From positions 1 through 13,085 of the forward strand of contig JBLHGN010000081.1 in assembly GCA_047616325.1 (NCBI GenBank): DNA of 13,085 bases, read 5' to 3'. Both the position numbers and the translations under genes were made by a program. Below, piece after piece: positions 6,416 to 13,085 of the stretch (position 1 is its first letter; the number at the start of each line of letters is the position of its first letter). The notes under the pieces were generated by a model, which was not told the DNA's origin, made no database searches, and saw only the letters and a program-made list of their open reading frames with translations. The stretch comes from JBLHGN01 sp047616325. GTDB lineage: Bacteria; Pseudomonadota; Gammaproteobacteria; Pseudomonadales; Cellvibrionaceae.

Positions 6416-9400
6416 ATGCGAGCTTCAATTCGTTTAGGCCCTGTTACGTTGCACGTTCCAATTTATACTGCGCTATACGCCGTACTAATAGCGTGTATTT
6501 TTCCTTTGCAGGCACAGGCGCAAACAACGGCGCGCTGCACCACATGGGCGGCAAAATTAGAAAGCGTCGAAGGGCAAGCCAGTGTGCGCGCCAGTGGTGC
6601 AAGCACCTGGACAAGCGCACAAGTGGGGCACGTGTTCTGTTATGGCGACAGCTTGCGCATTACCGAAGCCCGAGCGGCATTGCTCTTAGAAAACGACAGC
6701 CTCGTGCGCTTAAAAAAAGATTCACTGGTTAAGTTTATCGCACCAAAAGATTCCTTCTGGTTAGAGCTGGTAGAAGGCGCCGCGCATTTTATTTCTCGCA
6801 CGCCCAAAGACTTTACCGTTAAAGCCCCCTATATGAATGCCGCAGTAGAAGGCACAGAATTTATTGTAAGCCACACCCCGCAAAGCGATTCGGTAACGGT
6901 ACTAGAAGGGGTGGTGAACGCCAACAACGCCTTTGGCAGCACCCGCCTTACCGGCATGCAACAAAGTAGCGCGGGGGCAAATACACCACCTTCGCCTGGC
7001 ATACCCATTGTTATGCAGGCCTCCGTTAATTGGGTGCTGCACTACCCGCCCCTGTTTAATCAAGACGTCTCACTGCCCGACAGCCTAAAAGCACAACTTA
7101 GCGCTGGCCGCTACGCCGAGGCCGCCGCACTCATATCCGCCGAACCCGTATTTAAAGACAATGTTGCCGCACAAAACCTACTAAGCGCCATAGCCCTCTA
7201 TCGCGGCGATATCGCCCAAGCCACAGAGGCCAACCAGCAGGCCCTGCAAATAGACGCCAACTCGGCCGACGCCCAAGCAGTCGCCGCCCTTATGGTGTTA
7301 GTAGCCGGGCACGCCGAACAGGCCCTTACGCTCACCTCACAGTTACTTGCACGCTTTCCCAGCAATGCCAAAGTGCTATTGGCCCACTCCTATAGCCTGC
7401 AAGCCGCGTTCGACTTAAATGCTGCGCTAGCCACCGCACAACAAGCCCTCGCGCAACTACCCAACGAGGCCCTTTTACAGCTGCGTGTAACAGAACTGGC
7501 CATTGGCGTAAATAAAACCCGCTTAGCCAAGGCCACCCTGGCGCAGGTCAGCACTCACAACGCCCCAGCCACCCTGGCACAGAGCAACACCCTTAAAGCC
7601 GTGTTAAGCCTACAAAATAACCGCAACCGCAAAGCCCGCCGCATATTGCAAAACTCGCTAGCCGCCAACCCCAATAACGCCTTAAGTCATTTTATGATGG
7701 GCCTTGCCGATATACGCTTGGGTAACTTAAACACAGGCCGCGCCGCCATTGAATTGGCCGTAATGCTCGACCCCAGCAACAGCCTTTACCGCAGCTATTT
7801 GGGCAAGGCCTACTTCTACGAACACCGCAACAACAAAGCCGCAGACCAATTTGCCCTGGCAAAACAACTAGACCCCAACGACCCCACCCCCGTATTTTAT
7901 GAGGCCCTGCTAAAACAAAGCGAAAACCGCCTGGTAGAAGCCGTAGCCGACCTAAATACCGCCGCCACCCTTAACGACAACCGCGCCGTATACCGCTCGC
8001 GCTTAGTGCTCGACAAAGACGCCGCCGCCCGCAGCGCCAGCCAGGCACGCCTATACAAAGCCCTTAACTTTAACCAACTGGCCATTCGCAAAGGCACCAA
8101 CGCCATAAGCGAAGCCCCCAGCGAATTTAGCGGCCACCGCCTATTAGCCGAAGCCTACGCCGACAAACCCAACTTCGAAGCCCTGCGCGCCAGCGAACGG
8201 CTACAGGCCACCCTCTTAGCCCCCCTTGGCGCACAACCCTTGCCCTTAGGCATAGACGAAAGTGGTTTACGCGTAGTAAAAGGCGCCGGGCCAGGGGAAG
8301 TGGGTATTAACGAATACAACTCACTATTTGTAGAAGAGGGCTTACATGCCCACGCCAGCGTATTGGGCGGCTCGCAAGGCACGCGCGCCTACGACTGGAG
8401 CGTAAACGGTTTGGCCGAGCAGGTAAGCATGAGTCTGGGGCAGTACGCCTACCAAAGCGACGGCTTTCGGGCAAACAACGACGTAGATTATGAAATTACC
8501 AATCTCTTAGTGCAGTACCAACCCATTGTCGATTTAGGTTTACAAGTGGAATTGCGCCGAAGGGAAGAAGCGCGAGGGGATATTGCCCTGCAGTTTGATT
8601 TGGATAATTTTTCGGAGAATTTAAGGGTTGAGGATGATGTTGATACGGTAAGAGTGGGGGCTAATTATCGACCTACAGCTGACTCTAATATTTTGGTTTC
8701 GTATATTGAGAAAGAATCGGATTTTAGGAGGGATGATTCGTTAGCGCTGGGGCCTGATGCTCTTTCAACCAGTAATCTCACAGCTCAGTCTGATATTCAG
8801 CAATTCGAAGTGCAATACAGCCTCAATATGAATAAAGCAAATTTAATTGTTGGTGCTGGAAATATTAGCGCAAATACAGAGTTAGTTCTTGAGTTTGGTT
8901 TCGACTCGCCTTTTGGAACTTCTTTGACATTTGAAAATACCGAAGTAGAAAATCAGTTTGACAATGTTTATTTTTACTCCTATTGGCCACTACTTCAAAA
9001 TAACTTAATGATTACCGCTGGCGCTAGCTTCTCTGATTTTTCAAAAGTCGAAGAATTAGAAACAGCTGACGGAGCTACAGGCGTTATTTTTTCCAGCGTA
9101 GAGCGTGAAGCTGAATTCGGGGGGAGCCTGGACCCAAAAGTCGGTATCGAGTGGCTAATTTCGCCCAAGCTCACTGCTCGTGGTGCATTTTTACGCACTG
9201 TAAGTCGCAGCAAAGATACTAACATGGGAATTGAACCCACCCTCATTGCCGGGTTTGGCCAGGTTTTCGACGAGCCTGAAGGTATTGAGTCTGAATTATC
9301 GGGGGTAGGTTTTGACTTGAACGTATCTGAACGAATTAGTCTAGGAGTAGAATATGGGCAGCGTGATTTAGAGCTGCCCGTGGAATTTATTGAAGATATC

Positions 9401-9895
9401 TTTGAAGCAGTAGAAGTACATAAGCAAATTGAAAATGAATTTCTACAGCTATATTATTATCAATCCATTTCCGATTCGCTTTCCATAAGCATGGAATATG
9501 ATTCCGCTAGCTTTAATAGCACTGTACTTCCCCGTGGCGATTTTAGAACGAGCATACCAAGAAACATAAAAACTGAAACTTTACCAATAAACCTTAGTTA
9601 CACAGTAACCAAAGATATCTCTATTAGACTTGGTGCAAATTTTGTAAAGCAAGAAGTGTTGGCGGATAGTTTTGTTTCGCCAGACCCTATTAACAACAAT
9701 GAAGAGTTCTGGACCTTAGACTTAAGCCTAGATTATAAGTTGCCCTATCGTATAGGCCTAATCACCATCGAAGGTAATAACTTATTAGGTACAGATTTTA
9801 GCTTTCGAGATTATAACTTTTTCACCACAGACCCCAGGCCACAAAAATATCTCCCTGAGGCTTCCTTTCTCGTCAAGTTGAATATTGAAATATAA
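6416..9895 (+). CDS. Secreted FecR-TPR-beta-barrel outer-membrane protein
   Basis: The 1159-residue protein has a long signal peptide with likely cleavage after AQA (residue 35). A FecR domain follows at about 45-170 (YGDSLRITEARAALLLENDS, LVEGAAHFISRTPKDFTVKAP, AVEGTEFIV, VTVLEGVV), then TPR-like helical repeats at about 225-520, for example 421-453 and 454-487 (LDPNDP, LDPSNS). A conserved linker (YRSRLVLDKDAAARSASQARLY) leads to GQYAYQSDGFRANND and amphipathic beta strands to the end. The last strands (NNLLGTDFSFRDYNF, FLVKLNIEI) look like those of TonB-dependent receptors, but no plug domain is seen. I infer a periplasmic FecR/TPR part anchored by an outer-membrane barrel. GGGAG lies 8 bases before the ATG. 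The preceding CHASE2 cyclase is the likely signalling partner. Base and codon use shift near residue 720. Confidence 0.88.
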   Translation: MRASIRLGPVTLHVPIYTALYAVLIACIFPLQAQAQTTARCTTWAAKLESVEGQASVRASGASTWTSAQVGHVFCYGDSLRITEARAALLLENDSLVRLKKDSLVKFIAPKDSFWLELVEGAAHFISRTPKDFTVKAPYMNAAVEGTEFIVSHTPQSDSVTVLEGVVNANNAFGSTRLTGMQQSSAGANTPPSPGIPIVMQASVNWVLHYPPLFNQDVSLPDSLKAQLSAGRYAEAAALISAEPVFKDNVAAQNLLSAIALYRGDIAQATEANQQALQIDANSADAQAVAALMVLVAGHAEQALTLTSQLLARFPSNAKVLLAHSYSLQAAFDLNAALATAQQALAQLPNEALLQLRVTELAIGVNKTRLAKATLAQVSTHNAPATLAQSNTLKAVLSLQNNRNRKARRILQNSLAANPNNALSHFMMGLADIRLGNLNTGRAAIELAVMLDPSNSLYRSYLGKAYFYEHRNNKAADQFALAKQLDPNDPTPVFYEALLKQSENRLVEAVADLNTAATLNDNRAVYRSRLVLDKDAAARSASQARLYKALNFNQLAIRKGTNAISEAPSEFSGHRLLAEAYADKPNFEALRASERLQATLLAPLGAQPLPLGIDESGLRVVKGAGPGEVGINEYNSLFVEEGLHAHASVLGGSQGTRAYDWSVNGLAEQVSMSLGQYAYQSDGFRANNDVDYEITNLLVQYQPIVDLGLQVELRRREEARGDIALQFDLDNFSENLRVEDDVDTVRVGANYRPTADSNILVSYIEKESDFRRDDSLALGPDALSTSNLTAQSDIQQFEVQYSLNMNKANLIVGAGNISANTELVLEFGFDSPFGTSLTFENTEVENQFDNVYFYSYWPLLQNNLMITAGASFSDFSKVEELETADGATGVIFSSVEREAEFGGSLDPKVGIEWLISPKLTARGAFLRTVSRSKDTNMGIEPTLIAGFGQVFDEPEGIESELSGVGFDLNVSERISLGVEYGQRDLELPVEFIEDIFEAVEVHKQIENEFLQLYYYQSISDSLSISMEYDSASFNSTVLPRGDFRTSIPRNIKTETLPINLSYTVTKDISIRLGANFVKQEVLADSFVSPDPINNNEEFWTLDLSLDYKLPYRIGLITIEGNNLLGTDFSFRDYNFFTTDPRPQKYLPEASFLVKLNIEI

Positions 9896-9926
9896 GAACA
9901 AACACTGTTATCCGTTTGTTCTTATA
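9891..9926. terminator. Bidirectional hairpin between convergent genes
   Basis: TATAAGAACAAAC (9891-9903) and GTTTGTTCTTATA (9914-9926) form a perfect 13-bp stem with a 10-base loop. The left arm covers the stop codon of the barrel gene, and the - strand gene ends at 9935. The stem is AT-rich and has only a short T-run (AGTTTT) after it on the + strand, so it is a plausible but not classical terminator for both genes. Confidence 0.6.
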
Positions 9927-9934
9927 CGAAAGTT

Positions 9935-10399
9935 TTAAGGGCAGTTTGGGTCATTTCTGTCGTAAAAATAACGCCATCCAACTTGGGGAATGTAAACACA
10001 AATAATGTAACATGACCCACTAGCCGCATGTGCTGGAGCACCCAACAGCGAAGTAATCGAAGAGGTTTTTTGTACAGGGCTCATTTTTCTAGATTCCGAA
10101 AGAACCACATACCCACCCATTTCTTCATTAAAAAGAGCGTCGACATCCCGCGACATTTTCTCGTCGATACCACATTCTTCCGGCGAGCACTCTGCCCAAG
10201 CTTCACCGTCTTTGGTATAAGGCTGAGGCACACCCTGTTCGTTAACCACTAAGTTGTAATCTATCCCCCCCGCTACCGGCGGGTCCAACGGATAAAACCG
10301 CGGTGTATTTAAATAAAATAAAACCAAAGCCACTATCACCACCAAAAGAACGATGGAAATAGTGCGCCACAGTGAACCACTATCTTTTGTTGTTTCCAT
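9935..10399 (-). CDS. Small single-TM protein with cysteine-rich periplasmic tail, unknown function
   Basis: The 154-residue protein is unrecognised. Residues 1-12 are polar, 13-30 are a strong TM segment (ISIVLLVVIVALVLFYL), and the rest should lie in the periplasm by the positive-inside rule, although Lys/Arg are few. Cysteines occur as CSPEEC in the middle and as CYIIC plus a last Cys close to the C-terminus (DPNCP), which suits disulfide formation. An APAHAA stretch near residue 122 resembles a signal-peptidase-like cleavage motif but is probably incidental. AGGGGA sits 6 bases before the ATG, so the start is well supported. It converges on the FecR-TPR-barrel gene and shares the hairpin with it. 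Whether it takes part in the same envelope process is unknown. Confidence 0.75.
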   Translation of the reverse strand: METTKDSGSLWRTISIVLLVVIVALVLFYLNTPRFYPLDPPVAGGIDYNLVVNEQGVPQPYTKDGEAWAECSPEECGIDEKMSRDVDALFNEEMGGYVVLSESRKMSPVQKTSSITSLLGAPAHAASGSCYIICVYIPQVGWRYFYDRNDPNCP

Positions 10400-10653
10400 A
10401 ATTTTCCCCTATTAGGCCCATATAAATGTAAGTTGCTACAGTGAATTGCTGCAGTAAATAGCTAGAGTAAAGCAAAGCAAAATGAGCGGCTTATTGAGTA
10501 AACACAAACCGAGTAAAAACATGCCACTCAACATCTCGTCGCAATACCCCTAAAAGAGCGAGAGCAAGCCCATTTCGCGCGTCACTATACTATTTTGCAC
10601 GGCGCCCGACTACACATGTGCTTTTCATGCGGGAATAAGTCACACGGGATAAG

Positions 10654-10967
10654 TGGGGTCAGATAAAACTTATGGCGCAATATTCCTGGTTTTCGTTGGC
10701 CCAACTTTTCAATTAAAATAGCACTTCTCACTCATTGGTTAAAAGGATGTAACCATGGCAAGACTTTCTCGCATATGCCCTTTGGGTATTCCTCAACATG
10801 TCATACAACGTGGCAATAACCGTCAGGTCTGCTTCACTTCAGATCAAGATAGAGCCACTTATGCCAAATTCTTAGGCGAATATGCACAAGAATTTGAGGT
10901 ATCTATTCATGCCTGGGTTTTTATGACAAATTGATCAATGGGGTCAGAGTCTAATACCGCTACCCCA
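10654..10967 (+). mobile_element. RAYT-associated remnant element flanked by TGGGGTCAGA repeats
   Basis: TGGGGTCAGA occurs at 10654-10663 and 10939-10948 in the same orientation, bracketing a truncated RAYT gene. At the right end TGGGGT (10939-10944) can pair with ACCCCA (10962-10967) around a 17-base loop, a REP-like hairpin. GGGGTCAG-type sequences commonly flank REP-associated tyrosine transposases in gammaproteobacteria. The element is about 300 bp and cannot move itself because its transposase is broken. Confidence 0.65.
10755..10934 (+). pseudogene. Truncated REP-associated tyrosine transposase (RAYT, IS200/IS605-like Y1)
   Basis: The 59-residue frame opens MARLSRICPLGIPQHVIQRGNNRQ when read in two steps (MARLSRICPLGIPQ then HVIQRGNNRQVCF), continues with DRATYAKFLGEYA and ends with HAWVFMTN before TGA. 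This is the well-known start of the Y1 transposase family, in which the next residues should be HVHLL, the HUH metal-binding motif. The break falls exactly before that motif, and the catalytic tyrosine region is missing too, so the product cannot be active. AAGGA lies upstream of the ATG at a normal distance. Two TGGGGTCAGA repeats flank the fragment, and the right one begins five bases after the stop, which points to an internal deletion that kept both element ends. Confidence 0.85.
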
Positions 10968-11247
10968 GCTTTAAAGTAAAGACCTGAAGGCGAAAAAACA
11001 GATTAAAAATCAAATAGATAGGTGACGTTAGGCCCTCTTTTCGGGTGATCTTGTAAGTGACTAAACGAACACCCACCCAAGAAAATTGAATGACATTCTC
11101 GCTTGCTAGGTAACGACCAACTACCCGGGTGCTATCAACGGCGGCGGTGTTATTTAACGGTCGCGTGTTTTTGTCGCTGCAAGATATGAGTGCCATCATT
11201 AGAGCTCCAAATATCAAAGCTATTAATGGCCGAATACAGATCTTCAC
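10960..11247 (-). pseudogene. Small lipoprotein, probably truncated (possible carbohydrate-esterase N-terminus)
   Basis: The 95-residue frame begins with a lipoprotein signal peptide, with TM core LIALIFGALMMALISC and lipobox LISC (lipid Cys23). The mature part includes RVVGRYLASENVIQFSWVGV, which resembles the start of the N-terminal jelly-roll of CE2 acetylxylan esterases (a GR...F-x-(W/Y)-x-G pattern). That likeness is from memory and weak. After about residue 65 the sequence (KEGLTSPIYLIFNLFF) no longer looks like such a domain. The stop codon (10960-10962) and the last codons lie within the REP-like right end of the RAYT element, so the original 3' end was probably lost. It diverges from the esterase lipoprotein at 11505. 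It could instead be an intact short lipoprotein. Confidence 0.5.
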
Positions 11248-11418
11248 GATACCTTAATTCTCACAGTGAGCGAAGCGCCTTTTGAGCGTCCTATTTATCG
11301 AAAGTGGCTAAACCAATAGTCCAATTTTTCTTTGTCGGGACTGTTCGGCTCAGCGAGAATTGTTACAAAATTGCATTACTTAAGCAAACCTCCGCTAGTC
11401 AAAAGTAATTACGCGAGA

Positions 11419-11452
11419 TTGAGTACGAATATACCCATTCTATTCGTCTCAA
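11419..11452. promoter_or_regulatory. Imperfect palindrome upstream of the esterase gene
   Basis: TTGAGTACGAATA (11419-11431) faces TATTCGTCTCAA (11441-11452) across a 9-base spacer. Twelve positions pair, with a single unpaired T. It lies 52 bases before the chosen ATG (11505), in the divergent space between two lipoprotein genes. It may be an operator or a 5' leader hairpin. The function is inferred from position only. Confidence 0.4.
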
Positions 11453-11504
11453 GCTAACAATGATGCGTCTATTAGCGGCAATTTCAATTATTAGAGGTGC
11501 CCTT

Positions 11505-12383
11505 ATGAAAAATATGATAATACTAATGGCGCTCGGCCTACTTAGTGCCTGCAAGGTCTCGGATAATAGTGGGGTGAATTCCTATACGCCAGGAGCTTCG
11601 GGCGGCAACACCATGGGCGTCAGTGTGCCAAATATGGTTTACGTTACACCAAATTATGTTGACCCAGAGATACTGGTCGACAACTATGCCTATTTTGGTC
11701 GTTGGGAATTTGATCAAAGTATCGCATCGTCGATTACGGCTGTTAGTTATGACTATCACGTCTACCTCCCCCCTGAATACGACTTGGAACCCGAACGTAG
11801 CTTCCCTATTGTCTACGTTACAGATGCCCAATACGACGTAAGCTTCCAGGCCAAAGTGATTGACGTTGAGAGCCGTCCGCTGATTATGGTGGGTATTACT
11901 GAAGGGCCACCGGGCCGCCGCGCGACGGATTATATTCTTCCTGGCGCCCGCACGTATTTTCGATTTTTTACCGAAGAGTTTGTTCCTAGAGTAGAATCTC
12001 AGTATCGAGTTGTCGCCAGTAACCGCACTTTTGAGGGTTCTTCAGCGGGCGGCATGGCCTCGCTTGTTATGGCGTTTATGGATAACGAAAATCCACCGAT
12101 ATTTAAACATCATTTTATATTCGACCCTTATATTAATGTATCCGCGTTAAATGACTTAATCGACGAACGTATCGCCACCCATGTGCCATTTGCTAAAACG
12201 TTTTTTATAAATAGTATGTCTGGCGGCTTTACATCTACCGTAGTGCCTTTTGTCACGACCCTGCGCGACAGAGAGATTGACAAACTTGTGGTGCACGAGC
12301 GTATTTACGATTATGGTCATACCGACGCGACCTGGGTTTCATTTTCCCTGGCGCTTAGCCTTGCCTTTGGCAATAGAGAATAG
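11505..12383 (+). CDS. Esterase-family (PF00756-like) alpha/beta-hydrolase lipoprotein
   Basis: I place the start at 11505, not at the upstream ATG 11460, because a lipoprotein signal (MKNMIILMALGLLSAC, lipid Cys16) begins there with AGAGGTG about 8 bases upstream. The 292-residue product has the putative-esterase pattern: DYHVYLPPEYDLEPERSFPIVYVTDAQ (a beta strand leading to the first loop), VGITEGPPGRRATDY, EEFVPRVESQYRV, the nucleophile elbow EGSSAGGMAS with Ser180, and YDYGHTDATW with the catalytic His272. An Asp in the FIFDP or later region may complete the triad. Relatives include enterochelin esterase-like, feruloyl and other carboxylic ester hydrolases. The substrate cannot be told. 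It should sit on the periplasmic side of an envelope membrane. It stands alone, divergent from the truncated lipoprotein. Confidence 0.85.
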   Translation: MKNMIILMALGLLSACKVSDNSGVNSYTPGASGGNTMGVSVPNMVYVTPNYVDPEILVDNYAYFGRWEFDQSIASSITAVSYDYHVYLPPEYDLEPERSFPIVYVTDAQYDVSFQAKVIDVESRPLIMVGITEGPPGRRATDYILPGARTYFRFFTEEFVPRVESQYRVVASNRTFEGSSAGGMASLVMAFMDNENPPIFKHHFIFDPYINVSALNDLIDERIATHVPFAKTFFINSMSGGFTSTVVPFVTTLRDREIDKLVVHERIYDYGHTDATWVSFSLALSLAFGNRE

Positions 12384-12745
12384 CGGGTCCAAACAGGAAA
12401 AATTCACCTCCACAGATTGAAAAAACCATGTCCCCAAAGGCTATAGGCAATTCTCTGATACTAGATTACTGTGTTAGATATGTGTGGTTATAGGTGGAGG
12501 TGATCTGCTTGTCCCTCTGTGTCAGGATAGTTGGCAATGGTTAACCGGGCTAGCATTCGTAAGAGCGGCAGAGGAATTAAATAAGATCAATGAGTTTACC
12601 CGGCTGTAACGTACCGAGTAATTTTGGAGAGTTTGCTTCAAGCTATTTTAGGTGGGACGATCAGACCATAGGCTCGCTTATTTTAATGATTTCCTCGTAA
12701 AGGTGAATCGTTCTAAAGCTATTTTGTTGCCATGGCAAAGCTCCC
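12384..12745. other. Intergenic stretch with no convincing gene
   Basis: No frame here has a start, a ribosome-binding site and family features together. Inside it, TCACCTCCAC (12404-12413) and GTGGAGGTGA (12494-12503) are a perfect 10-bp inverted repeat 80 bases apart. A 43-codon stop-to-stop frame after it (reading VPLCQDSWQWLTGLAFVRAAEELNKINEF) looks protein-like but has no start and may be a gene remnant. Confidence 0.5.
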
Positions 12746-13085
12746 CTACAAGTTAATCGGCGTCAAACCGGCACCTCCATCTCTCTGCCCACCTTCACGA
12801 CGTAAACACCTTGTAAGGAATATCGATGGATTGATAAGGAAGAGAGTCGACATGCTTGAGTGCCAGCCGTAGAGCCACCCATTGCAGGTGACCCCACTGT
12901 CTAAGTTATTTTGTTCTATTAAGCCGTTATTGCCATCAGCAGATAAATTCTGTGGGTTATCGCTCCCATTTCTAGCGGCCTGTTTCAGAGAGCGTATTTC
13001 ATCGGCGTAGTCGAGTTCTAATTGATGGGCCAGGGCAAACAAACAATCCGATAAAATTATCGCCTGTGATGGAGATAACAGCGGT
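12746..13085 (-). CDS. 3' part of an unrecognised gene entering from the right edge
   Basis: The - strand frame is open from the window edge to the TAG at 12746-12748. The residues nearest the edge, LLSPSQAIILSDCLFALAHQLELDYADEIRSLKQAARN in two overlapping helical stretches, look like a real helical protein; an internal TTG at 13042 would be an alternative start but lies inside this continuous stretch. The later part (SMSTLFLINPSIFLTRCLRREGGQ, ending in a Gly/Arg-rich run) looks less natural, so the true end may have been lost or shifted near 12870. I do not recognise the family. Confidence 0.45.
   Translation of the reverse strand, partial: PLLSPSQAIILSDCLFALAHQLELDYADEIRSLKQAARNGSDNPQNLSADGNNGLIEQNNLDSGVTCNGWLYGWHSSMSTLFLINPSIFLTRCLRREGGQRDGGAGLTPINL

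Noticed and set aside
6416..9895. Annotation of the barrel protein as a TonB-dependent receptor
   Set aside because: The last strands look similar, but no TonB box or plug domain is present; FecR and TPR parts occupy the N-terminal half.
11460..11504. Upstream ATG at 11460 as the esterase start
   Set aside because: It would place 15 extra residues before a clean lipoprotein signal that has its own ribosome-binding site at 11505.
12600..12745. Possible integron attC site or group II intron end
   Set aside because: No paired RYYYAAC/GTTRRRY boxes, no domain V-like hairpin and no integrase or reverse transcriptase nearby.

Overview
The window looks like the chromosome of a marine gammaproteobacterium. 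The best guess is a Cellvibrionales-type organism (Saccharophagus/Teredinibacter/Cellvibrio relatives). The guess rests on protein style, moderate GC content, a RAYT transposase remnant flanked by TGGGGTCAGA repeats, and several lipoprotein or esterase genes. No rRNA, tRNA or CRISPR array was seen.

Region 1 (1-2774) is a metabolic cluster on the + strand. It holds the 3' end of a thiamine-diphosphate 2-oxoacid dehydrogenase E1 (transketolase C-terminal domain), overlapping by four bases a FabD-like acyltransferase, and then a very clear glutaryl-CoA dehydrogenase (gcdH). A route from a 2-oxoacid (possibly 2-oxoadipate) to glutaryl-CoA and then crotonyl-CoA is plausible. The acyltransferase lacks the malonyl-binding arginine, so its role is open. 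Two arrays of 7-bp repeats, GGGGACA-like and AACCCGT-like, sit at the acyltransferase/gcdH junction, and the first encodes the acyltransferase tail.

Region 2 (2775-4204) is a zone of gene decay. It contains a headless LuxR/GerE helix-turn-helix remnant on the - strand, a heavily frameshifted MBL-fold hydrolase pseudogene on the + strand, and a doubtful single-TM ORF on the - strand.

Region 3 (4205-10399) is the most interesting. A CHASE2 sensor class III nucleotide cyclase in the inner membrane is followed by a 1159-residue secreted protein with FecR, TPR and beta-barrel parts. Together they could carry a signal from the outer membrane or periplasm to a cytoplasmic cyclic nucleotide. A 13-bp perfect hairpin separates the barrel gene from a convergent small single-TM protein with a cysteine-rich periplasmic tail.

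Region 4 (10400-13085) is accessory DNA. It holds a RAYT remnant cut off just before its HUH motif, a small lipoprotein whose 3' end runs into the flanking repeat, a secreted PF00756-like esterase lipoprotein preceded by an imperfect palindrome, about 360 bp with no convincing gene, and the 3' part of a - strand gene that enters from the right edge.
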